Of a stretch of DNA of 64,000 nucleotides, positions 35,640 to 46,619 are shown piece by piece. Every line of letters starts with the position of its first letter. Position 1 is the first letter of the stretch. The stretch spans positions 4,526,893-4,590,892 of the forward strand of contig CP141149.1 in the NCBI GenBank assembly GCA_035235625.1. Reading direction: 5' to 3'. Under the pieces are notes generated by a model, which made no database searches, was not told the DNA's origin, and saw only the letters and a program-made list of their open reading frames with translations. Position numbers and translations under genes: made by a program. The stretch is from Saururus chinensis (lineage: Eukaryota > Streptophyta > Magnoliopsida > Piperales > Saururaceae).

Positions 35640-37230
35640 GAAAATCATCATCTCCTCCTTTGATTAACGTAAAATTTTGATAATATCCTTTTCTTGTCAT
35701 TTTTATTGAACATCTGCAAGTTTTTTTCCATTTTGGAAAATAGCTAGTGAACTTACAAAAAATGCCACTAATTTTTCTTCAAAGGCAAAGCTGTTACTAG
35801 GCGAAGTTTAGTTTAATAAATTTCTAAAAACAGATTGAACACCGCCATCGCCCTTGGCTATGTCACTAGTTGTATCGTGGAATGCAGCCAAGTAGTTAGT
35901 TCTGGTTGCAGCCGCCAAAGGCGGCTTCTCTTCCAGGCGGAGGGCAGACTGCCTGCCCTTGCCATGGCTTCCAACGCCTGCCTTTTGGTGAGGCAGAAGA
36001 CAGCAGGGTAGTGATGAGGGCAACAACACGGTGCATGCATCGGCAAGTTTAAAAACAGTAGAACTACAGCTGAACTTATGTGATCTTGAAACGTGATGTG
36101 CATGGGTGTTTTCTTTCCTAGATTTTCCTCCACTTGTAAACTTTAATGTGCTTTCCTCTGAGTTGGGGAATTATATGCTACGGCTGATAGTCTGTTGTTT
36201 TTACTAAATTAAACTTAATTATACGCAATGACCTTTGTAAAAACTAGCATAGATCCCCTCATCTTTCACAACAATACTTTACCCCCCAATGTTTTCATCA
36301 AGACAAACATACACATCCCATTTACACCCTTTTTTCCACCCCCTCTCACCATTAACCAATTATTTTAAAAGAATATTGATATTTGCATAACAAAAACACC
36401 TACAAAAATTCTCACTTAAATTTTGGTTAGATTTAATAAGTGAGACTCACACAAAGTTCACTTCGGCTCAACCTAACCATAATTCATATAGGAGTTTTAA
36501 TTGTGTAAATATTATTTTCTAAAAAAAAATAATACAAGGTGGTTTCGGCTCCCCCAATATTAGAGCTCCTATTTCCTCCCAAAGTGGGCGTCAAAGTAGG
36601 TAGGGAATGAAAAAAAATGGTGTAATTAGAATGAACATTTATATTTTTCAAGAGAAGTCAAAGGGGGCAAGAGTAGCTTTAGAAAGCTACGGGGGAATTA
36701 TAATTTTCGCAATGATCGTGCATCATAAACAGAAATTGTTAACAAGTCATGCTCACGTGTGCCAGTTTGAGTCTAAGGCATCACAAGCCATCGGATCAAG
36801 ATCTACAACACGCATTAATAGAGTGAGTAAGTAGGTGATTTAAACCTATTTACATGATCATATTGCAAAAATAAAGGATTTCCAGCCAAAACCTTTGAGG
36901 ATAATTCCATATTTGTGTACCGTGTGCAATCCATCAGCCCAACACAACAACCCAAGAATGCTAGTTCACGCTGACGCATGTGTAACTGAGCCACCCATAA
37001 GTATATTTTATCTTTTTTGTGGAACTATCAATCATCATCTTATAAATAACTGAAATCAGGAATAACTATTCGCATTAACACAGCCTGACTGTAATTTATG
37101 AATAACTGCAGTCACACACAGCCTTTGCCCACATACATTGCCATACAAAATAACTGTAGTCCATAAATGCATCTCGTCTCTTCGAAATCAGGAAGGGCAG
37201 GCTTAGATTTTCCTCCACATACTGAAATGT
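35640..37230. other. Intergenic region between LINE and U2A' 3' end
   Basis: No gene is supported. A moderately GC-rich patch at 35,830-36,030 has open frames on both strands without recognised family. Around 36,745-36,815, GCATCACAAGCCATCGGATC followed by AAGATCT resembles CATCATAGGCCATCAAATCG in hAT copy 2 (near 34,110), so a scrap of that repeat family may be present. Confidence 0.45.
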
Positions 37231-37235
37231 TTGTT

Positions 37236-37806
37236 TTTATTTTTTAAACTATGATTGATGTTTCTTCTTATATATCAAATATTCCGGTTCTTCTGATGTA
37301 ACCATTTGCACTTCGTATAAATTATCATTCGCACTTTGGTTTTGCACAGCTAGGCGGATCACATTGAAAAAAAATATAATATTCGCATGAAACTTTTTCC
37401 TCATCTAGTTACTTTCTATCACAAAATTCAGATAAAAAAGCTGATAACCATGGGCAACATCTAAATACATGGATAGAATTACAGAGAGAGAACCTCTTCA
37501 TTTCCAAGTACAGAAGTTAAAAACCGTCTTCCTAGTTTTCAACAAAACAAATGGAAAAAATACTACCCCTCAGCTGAGTTACTCGAATAATCATGCCATA
37601 CACTTTATGTACCTCTCGCCTCTATTGTTGCGCCAGCTAATCAAGGTTTCAAATATTTGTGAGCTGCAGCAATCACGAAATTTGGTCATACTAGTACATT
37701 GATACAAATCCGGACTTCATGCAGTGGAAATTCCACATAATCCATGCACTCCTCGGAAATGAAAAACAATGACGGCCAAATTTCAGGACTGGGAATTGAA
37801 AAGGCC
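37236..37806 (-). other. Probable 3' untranslated region of U2A'
   Basis: It follows the stop codon at 37,807-37,809. An AATAAA hexamer lies on the minus strand at 37,236-37,241, about 570 bases past the stop. The true cleavage site cannot be fixed from sequence. Confidence 0.4.
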
Positions 37807-40800
37807 TCAGTCCTGGCAATAAAATAAGAACACATTAAACCAAGATTCCCCAAATGCAAAACAGAACTTCGAAAATAATCACACTTCCAACAAAAGAATA
37901 CACACATTTATAAAAACATAATTTACATTAACACCACAACGCAACACAAAAACTGAGACCAAGCACCTCAAAAATGAAAGAAATTTCCTGGAGGCAGTGA
38001 TAGTAGGAAAAACCTGTTCAATTTGGCGTTGGATCAGCATTATCCTGCTTTCACCACTACCATCCTCTTTAATATCAGCATTTCCTTCAGTCTGAACATC
38101 TGTATCCATCCTATCATATTTTTCTTCATTGTTAGCATCCATCCGGTCACCTTCATCATGAACTGCAGCTTCCGTCATATCATTATAGGGAATCTGTAGA
38201 CCTGCAGGTAATTGCCCTGTTTTTAACGCCTGTTCAAGACAAATTCCTAGTCAGAAAAAAATTTTCATAAATAGTTCCATGATGAACATTTGCTCAGAAA
38301 AAGAGTAGTAAACATTTCCTTCCAGAGCAAAGTAGTACCAGATAATATGAAAACAGCAGTAACTTTTTTCTTTGCTAAGTAAAACAAAAGTAACTTTCAG
38401 TTGGCAGAAAATGCACCTGTTCGAGCCTGGCAACTTCCTCAAGTGTTTGTGAATTCACAATGGCAGCCTACATAATATTGTCACATAGATGTCTACAGAG
38501 ACTCAAGAAATCAGAAAATCACACCCAAGAAAAAAATCCAAAAATAGCCTACAACTGAAAAATTAATACCGGACCCAAGGTAATAATTTAGTGCACCACA
38601 TTCTCCAAAACTAAAAACACAATAATGAATTGATTCAGCAGTTTTTTAACTCAAGGGATCTTACATCACATATTCTTGCATTGGGCAGTTTATAAGCTGT
38701 ATGGATCTTACACCACATATTCTAGCAATTTATAAAAACTTCATTATATCACCCTTTTGGAGTAACAATATTTGGTTATTTATGTTTCTTTGTATGATGC
38801 CTGCTACACACATCTTTGAATATAAAACCAGTTTGTCATCAACCAGCTGTACTTAACAGATTAGCTCACATAAAGGGCTTCGGAGAACAATGCTGATAAC
38901 TGTACACCAAACCCATACACCCGTGAGGTAGCGGGGTTTTGTTGGGTAATAAATGTGGGCCTCACATAGCCCACTTTTTCACTGCCCAACAAAAACCAGC
39001 CACCTGGCCCACCTCACAGGTGTATGGGTTTGGTGTAGCATTATCATTTTACTTTTAAAAGCCATCAGATATTACCGTCCAACAAAAATAGTCTTAAAAT
39101 TAGCAAAAAACGAACTGGCCATTAGACATAAATCAAGCATACTACATTTCATCCGGCCTGACAGGTCAATAGCGCAGCTTCTATATCATCATTTGTTTTG
39201 TTACACTAAATTTAAGATAAAAATGCTATACACAATCCTTTTATACTAATTTAATAAAAAAACACTTGGTATAGCTGGAATCATTTTACAACAGTGGATA
39301 ACCAATGCATGGAAAAATAGAAAGAAAACTTTGCCAATGCCTCGTGACCCTTCTCTTTTTTGCAACCATAAATGGCAACCGAAGTCTCTCCTTTATCCCT
39401 CTTCAGCATCATATTACCCTAATCATACTACTGTATAAAGCAAGACGGGCGACAATAGATTTTTGCCAAATTTCCTGTATTACCCTTATATTTTCAAAGA
39501 TCCTCTAATACAAGTTTGAATTGGTAATTTATTTGAGGGCATTTTAGTAAAATTATTTACACAGATTCTTTTCAATTACTGTCACAAGTCAACATAATAC
39601 TAGTTGTTGATGCAGCATAGGCCCTATTTTTTAGGTAAAGTTAATTTTAACTTTATAAGGTCATATCTTGCACTCGTGAACTCCAATTTGCATATTCTAA
39701 GTATAGTTGAAAAGCTCTCAACAAGTTCTATCAAACAAAATCCCACGAGTGTGTTTTCTCCAACTTTTGTATGGGTCCCACGCATACAACACGCTTCTCA
39801 ATAAAATATTTATCTATTTTTTCCTATATTAAACTTGTTCGGATTAGCACATTTTTTACACCATTCAAAATTTCTAACAAGCTCTATCAAATGAGACGCC
39901 CCACCAAAATAGTATTGAATATGATTGGGACACTCTACCAAGCAAAGACCTTTGACACCATTGTCTTCACTAATCTATGACCTAATCTTAAGCCTATGAG
40001 ATCTGGACTCGGAGTTGCCTACTATAAGTGTAAATGGGTTAGTATAGTGCTTATAATTATGTGCGTGTAATTTATGATCATTATGATCTTGAAGGCATGT
40101 ACTGTAAACTATAGGATGCAAAGGAGACCATTCATTACATATTTTATTTCCAAGTTCTTTTATTTTTTCTTGTTTAATCAGGTTTTATACACATAATGGG
40201 TGTGCATTCTTGCTAATACATTTAAATAGAAGGCAACAACAATATATGACCAGTGTAGGAGCAAGGTTCATTGATGCAGCAAGCAAGTACCTTTATTGCA
40301 ATAATTTGCTCCGGTGTGGGTGCAACAGCCTGCGGTGCCTGCTCTTCTTTTGGCATCTCATTAGCATTTGGAACTTCACCTGGGGTAAATGTCTTGACTG
40401 ATTCTTTTTTAACCTCCTCTTCTGCTTCTTTTGTAGAAAATGGCTTTTCAGCCTCATTCCTCTCCCGAAAACAAAAGGTCATATAAAAATAACAAATAAT
40501 TCAAGCAACCTGCAAACATAGAATAGCTTGTCCGCTCACCCCTTGTTATGGCCCTTTTTTGTCAGCAATTCGGTTATAGACATTCTATAGCTATTAGGAC
40601 TTTCCTTGTTTATGTAACTATTTAAGCAAACTCAACAAAACTAGGAAATAATCAAAACTAATATTAGCCCTACTTGAAATAGAATTTCTCCTGAAAACAT
40701 GAAATTATACAACGATAAAAAAATATTCATGCAACTGCCAAAAGAGACTGGAAACGAACTGCAAGTCACCTCCTTTATTTGTAAAACAACATGCACAAAA

Positions 40801-43800
40801 TATGCCAGAAACACCTCGAGAAAACTTATTTTTAACCACTTAGACACTAATAGAAGTTGTTTCACGGTCTGTGATGCAATAACCATTTTAGTTGGAGATT
40901 TCCTTAAAATGTAAAAGAATTATCATGTGTTTAAACCAATAAAAAAACAGAGCAAAATCGTACCCAATAAACAAGAGTAAAGGATTCGATAAAGCATTCA
41001 CTGAAGAACAAAGTTTCCACTGATATAGAAAGGTAACAAAATGACCTTGAGTTCACTAAGAGAGAAGGCACTAAGATTGACCAACATAAAAGGTCAACAA
41101 ACACCATCTTCCTTCGCTCAGTTTATAAATGAAAATAAAAATTTAAAGCCCAACAACACTTGAACACTCCCATGCAATTCAAGTGTCTCAAACAAAATAA
41201 AGTCCAAACAAATATTTACCAGAGCTACTCATCAACCAATAATAGCCTGTTTGAGAGCATTTTAAATGGAGATTTTCTCCTAGGTTGTGAATTCGGGGAC
41301 AGGGAAGGGCCCAAGTCTTGTTTGGTACTGCATTCCCCAAAATACTGGCAGCCCAACTCCCTTCATAAATCTTCCCAAGGAACAAAACACCCCTGGCCTG
41401 TTTTTCCCTCAAAAATGCACAGGTCAGGAATCGCACACCTGGACTTTTGGCTCATCCTCCTTCCTCCCACTCTCGTCTCCCTCAGGACCTTACCCTTACA
41501 GCTTCCGTTCCATTCCCGTTGGCGCTTTCTCACCCATCAACATCTTTTCTCTGATAGAAACCTCATCCGTGTTGGCACCTCTTCTCTGGTCAAGCATCCC
41601 CTCCCAATAGCACTTCCCTCTAACAGCAGCCTCCATCCTGCAGCATGCAAACTGCTTTTTCCCTGGTCTCTCGCCTTTCTGGTATGCGTTCGTGAAATTC
41701 TCAGTGTTACATAAAGAGAGGCTTAAATATGTAAACTCCCATATCATTTGGTTACCAAGTTTGGATTCGGCTGCAAGGTTTTTCAGATGGGCTGCTGTAA
41801 GATTTTTCCCTGTTAATTTGCAACAAGTTGGTGGTTTTGCCTTGTTTTTGGCCAGATTCTTGATAATTTCTATCTTTGCATCTGGAAATTTGCAATTGCG
41901 CTATCTTATTTGTAGTTTCTATACACTTTTTTTTTGGTCCAAGTACTAATTGTAGGTCATTTTCTCTGTAATCATACTTTGCTCCTAATGGAAACATAAG
42001 TCTATTGCTTATACGTTGTTTGAGTATCCTGATGTTGTGATCTTTTATGCTCCCTCTGTCCCATATTAATGGTCTTATTAGGAAAAAGTGTAATTTTTAT
42101 GAAAGATGAGAAGCACCTTAGACCACAAAAAAGATAAAACTCTTCCAACCAACTCAGCACCTTTTCAGGTCACAAAAAGACAATTTTTCCATAGCATTTC
42201 TGACTTAGATTCCCATGCTCTTTTTACTATAGGAAGAAGCATTTGAAAAGCTTTCTGGTCGGTAGGAGAATGGGAAATGGGACAATTAATGTGGAACCAG
42301 AATTTTTTTTTTAAATGAGAATTAATATGAAAGCAGGGTGCAGTTCGCAGATTTATAAGTTCTAAGATTTAGCTGCGTGCCATTACAGTGTTATAGCTAA
42401 AGAATTTTCTGTTCTCATGACTTTTTGTTTTCCACTTATGCAAAGCACAAGTACCATGCAAATTGAACTCTCTTCTTATTTCAGAATTTAGGCAGTGGTA
42501 GGAGTTGCTAGGGAGTAAAGACACATTATTGAATGATTTTAGGCACCAAAATTGCATGATGCAACTACTTAAAAAAGTTCACTATGCGTTGCTGATGTAG
42601 TCATTGATGGAAGATTATGAGAGCAAGGAATTACAGTCATGGTGCCTTCGGGTAACACACAAGGTTGGTAATTCTCCTTTGACTGTTGCTGACGAAAATT
42701 GTTTGGCAGTAAACATATTGCTCATGATCTGCAACAGTACCGAAAGAGATGTTCCAGCTGTGTCTTCATCCAAAAAAATTACAAACAAAACTAATGACAA
42801 CTTGAATAGACAGAAAATAGAAAAATAGAGATGGAACAACGATGCAGGATGGTGTATCTTAGCAGTAAAGAGTAGTTATTTGGGGAGGGGATAGGGGATA
42901 AACCTTGTAGTCCACCAGATGGACGGCAACTGGAATCCACCAGCAGTCGTGGTTGGAATCCACTGAACACAAGAGAGAACTCTTCACAAAGAACCAAAAA
43001 CTCAAATTTTCATTGCGTAATTTAGGCCTTTTTATAAGGCTTAACATAAGTCTTTAGTTGGATATCTACTGGATCCCAGGTGGTTTTGGTTACCACTAAC
43101 CATTGTCCAGTAGCTATGTAACAAGTTAGGCCAAGTCATAATATGGTACATAGCTACCTGATCGGTATTTTCTTTTTTTTCCTAAATTTTTAAGATCTCT
43201 GTTACCATTTGATAGAGGTGGACATGAACGTCCACAGTTACAATCAACTATATGTCCATGTAGGCAGCTGCCTATTAGGGTGGATAGAAAAGATTGGCCT
43301 ACATCTGTGTCCGCCTCAGACATGAAAAAATATCTGCGCTATTTAAATAGGAACACGGGCATAAATAGACAGCCAGATTACACACGTATGTAAGCACAAC
43401 TATTTTGACCAATATATTTTCCTTATTTTATCAGGTAACAGCTATAGATTCGGAAATTGAAGAACATAAGAGAACAAAGAAAAAGAAACAACAAAAAAAC
43501 AGCCTCAAGTACCTACTTCAGAATAACATCTTGGGGAGGAGCTTTGTGATGGAATTGCTTCACAAACGTAGGGAGACTATATTACTAGGGGTAATAGATG
43601 ATCATCAACAGCATTTGTAAGGGGTTTAACTTTTCTCTGACAGATTTTTAGACTACGATATTTACATATTGTGTATTCTATAAATTTGATATTTGTGATT
43701 TAGTATTGAGGTTGTCAAAGTGAATGTTCATTTTTGAAGGTGATTTTATGGTTGTGGCTTGGATATTCTTGGCTTATTCACATCCTTTCATTAAATTAGT

Positions 43801-46466
43801 TTTATTTGAAATTCCTCAAAATATTGAGTTTTCTACCAGATAGGTGCTTCATAATTTCTGAAAATCAATACAGTTCTGCCAACAGGTTAACTTGAAATAT
43901 AGCAACTTTGAAAAGTAGGACAAAAATTAAAATCTAGATCATGGGAAAAAATCACTTCAAGTAAAAAAATGCTTCCAAACAGGCTACAAGTAAAACATAT
44001 ATTACCTTCAATATCTATCCAACAAGTGATGAAGTAATAGCAGATAACAACACACCATCTGACCTTCTGTTTCATCTTTCGGAAGTCTAACAATCGGAGG
44101 TGTTTCAATTTATGAATCACATATAACCTATAGTTGGGCTTCTTGGTAATATTGTTGTCCAGAAGGCTGAGGAATTGAAGTTTAGACAAAGACGAAAGGG
44201 GATCAATCTCCACCAAGTTTACAAGTCTGTTGTTAGTGAGTATCAAGGTGTGCAGCTTTGGTAAGAATTCTGTAGATACCAAGGCAGTAACATGTTAAGA
44301 CAACACCTACATGCATACCATGCCTGATACAAGATAGATGAGTATTCTTACCTCCAATATTAGGGTTAATGCGAGTGATTCTGTTATTGTTTACCAGCAG
44401 AGTACCAAGACGGCTTAGATAAGGAAAGTTCTCCAGCTTGACAAGCTCATTGTCGGACAAGTCAATCGTATCGAATTGGTCCTACATAGCAAGATAAAAA
44501 TTATGTTTTAAAAAAAACTACACTCTGAAAATGCAACTATCACTATAATACTCTGTCCACAATAAGTTAACACCAAATAAGATGAAGAGGCTAGCATCCA
44601 AATTATGGTAAATCTTACAGAAAAGTACACAATTGCAAACATTGTGGAAACAATCAAAATTTCCAAACATACATCTCACAAAATAACCGTCAGAAATATA
44701 ACAGAATGAGCAGGTGATGACAGAATGAACAGGTAATATCATATCTTTCTTCAGATGCAAAAATATGCACAAAGAAATTGTACAGTTTTTTATTTATTTT
44801 GTTGCTTTATACTAGTTAAAAATTTTAGTGAATGACAAGATAAGTTAACAGGAGGTTGAACAGAGTAAGAAAATTATCAGGAATGCAAATTTACAAGATT
44901 TACCAGTTTTTCCATAGAATCCATTCAAACATGCAAGAAACCTAACTACATCATATAAACGAAACTCAACCAATATTTTTCACATAATTATTATATATAT
45001 GCTAAACCGATGATCCTTATGGAGAATTCAATCATGAAAGGCACATCCAAGTTAAATCCAACTAGAAATTCATTACAATGGCATCCAGGTTCACTAGTTG
45101 GCAACTAGTGAAGAAAAGCCATGCCCATTATATATGTCAATTGCAGCTAAATGTAACTGTCACGGAGGAGCGCAAGGATAATGATACCTCTAACAACTAA
45201 TCTCTATTTTATTTGGCCGCATGGGCCCAAAGTTGGACCGAACTAGACATTATGGGTCCTAACAGATAAAACACAATACCGTTTGAAAAAAACACTTCAC
45301 TAAGGTAATTAAGAGTGTCCCAAATAACAATTTAAAAAAGAAAATGAACTCTTTAAGATAGTATGCGCTTGTACAAAGAAGATGAATTGTTGCACCAATG
45401 AGAAATCTAACCAACAAGCTGCTCAAGATCAGAAAGAGCCTCAGGATAATGTGGACCTAGTTAAAAGGGAATCAAAGACACACCTGTGCAATTTGGACAG
45501 CATTTGTAGCAATGCAAAAGGGGAAAATAGGGTTCAATTTACCAAGCCTTACAAATAGATGAATAGTATTGTTAATAGCAATTAAAGACGAAAATTTGGA
45601 AGACTATGGGAAAATATGGGCTCCAACTATGATCCAGGAGATCACTATGACTATTGAAAAAAGAAAGCAAAAAGAAAAAAAAGTGTAAAAAATCATATTG
45701 TGAAGGATGCAAAACTCCAACAAGTGTCCCCGTTATCAAGGACTTCTTTCTTTTTTTCAGAATTCAAAACTCCATTCCAATTCGAAATGCAGCTCCAGCA
45801 ACTGTAAATTGTAAACTAATGAACAAAAGATGTGTGCTTCAGTTCCTACGTTTTCTTTCACAAAGTTGTTACTTTGCATACGAGCACTTGTGTAACTTCC
45901 ACAACAGCTTACGTAATTGTATGAGATTCAGCTAAAAAGGGAGAATGGCTGAGCAGTAGAACAGCACTTGACCTAATTAACTTCCAGCGCCTTACTAGAA
46001 CCGAAATTTAAAACACAAAATGCATGGCCATAGCCACTTTTACATGAATCGGAAGTTAAACACAAAAAAACACCAAATACTGCAGAGAAGGAAATGAACA
46101 ATTTAAGATCACTATATGGATACAGAAAACAAAGAGAGCAAGATTATTCAAATTTCATCAAGTAGCTCCTCACCTCAGTCGCACCCAAATTCTCAATAAC
46201 TGGAATTATGTTTCCTGCACCACACAAATTTCAAAACAATTCTAAGTAATAAGTCCCACCATAACTGCACAAACACTGCAAAATCTAAAGGGCGAATCAA
46301 GAAAGAAGACACAAAATGAAAACAAAGCTGCAGAATATGATGAGAACTACAAAACACTGGCGCCTTCATGGACCGAAAACGAACCTCTCAAGTCGAGCTC
46401 GCGGTCGCCGACAGCGTTGAAGAAATGGGGGCATTTCCAGATGAAATCCGCCGTAAGCCTCACCAT
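37807..46466 (-). CDS. U2A': U2 small nuclear ribonucleoprotein A' (U2A'), eight coding exons
   Basis: U2A' is the leucine-rich-repeat protein that, with U2B'', binds stem-loop IV of U2 snRNA in the nuclear spliceosome. Exons (minus strand): 46,466-46,385; 46,214-46,174; 44,481-44,352; 44,269-44,064; 40,461-40,291; 38,467-38,417; 38,229-38,014; 37,812-37,807 (GAC TGA). They join in phase to 900 nt, about 300 residues. Residues 1-27 are MVRLTADFIWKCPHFFNA... Leucine-rich repeats span about 20-150, with DTIDLSDNELVKLENFPYL, LLVNNNRITRINPNIG and LHTLILTNNRLVNLVEIDPL. The conserved EAEKPF and APTPEQIIAIK segments follow. All introns are GT-AG, but the exon 5 acceptor (GGGAG/AGG) would drop one conserved Glu. 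Known homologues are about 250 residues; here an acidic tail (about 242-300) extends the protein. The last exon codes for only Asp plus stop. Introns 2, 4 and 5 are 1.7-3.6 kb and hold repeats. Confidence 0.93.
38888..39048. mobile_element. MITE-like foldback in U2A' intron 5
   Basis: The left arm GTACACCAAACCCATACACC and the inverted right arm GCTACACCAAACCCATACACC-type sequence, both followed by a (C/T)GTGAGGT segment, form terminal inverted repeats of about 30 bp. The loop is GC-richer (TGTGGGCCTCACATAGCCCA). No clear target duplication is found, so the superfamily is not assigned. Confidence 0.65.
41243..43986. mobile_element. Possible 2.7-kb inverted-repeat element in U2A' intron 4
   Basis: The left end TAGCCTGTTTGAGAGCATTT and the inverted right end TAGCCTGTTTGGAAGCATTT match at all but two positions. 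The flanking bases do not give a convincing target duplication. The right end lies 77 bp from exon 4. Inside are a GC-richer stretch (41,290-41,690) and plus-strand frames at 42,604-42,828 and 43,405-43,620. The second follows a splice-acceptor-like TTTTATCAG, so the element may carry captured exons. Alternatively these are unrelated copies of a common intergenic motif. Confidence 0.4.
42047..42100. repeat. Stowaway-type terminus, single arm
   Basis: CTCCCTCTGTCCCATATTAA is the typical end of a Stowaway MITE, but I find no clear matching opposite arm nearby. A truncated element or chance similarity. Confidence 0.35.
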
Positions 46467-46531
46467 TGTCGCCGCTCAGCCTGAAAAATGGAATTTCAGC
46501 GCATGGACATTGGCTGTGATTAGGGGTTTTT

Positions 46532-46540
46532 TTAGGGTTT
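46532..46540 (-). promoter_or_regulatory. Telo-box in the U2A' 5' leader
   Basis: AAACCCTAA on the minus strand, about 66 bases upstream of the ATG. Telo-boxes are common just downstream of transcription starts of plant genes for the translation and RNA-processing machinery. The leader around it is pyrimidine-rich, as expected for such genes, and a TTTTTCAG acceptor-like site lies close to the ATG. Confidence 0.5.
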
Positions 46541-46619
46541 AAGGAGGAAGAGAGCAGAAGAGGCTGGGAAGGAGTGACTGAAGCAAAAGCGACTCGAGAG
46601 AAGGGGAAGATAAAATTGA

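Noticed and set aside
35808-36133. Minus-strand frames near 36 kb as an exon of a second gene
   Set aside because: Two short overlapping frames, no splice partners or family match. Mentioned only as a GC-richer patch.
41160-41714. 184-codon plus-strand frame in U2A' intron 4
   Set aside because: Leu/Pro/Ser-rich, overlapped by other frames on both strands, with no recognised domain. More likely element sequence.
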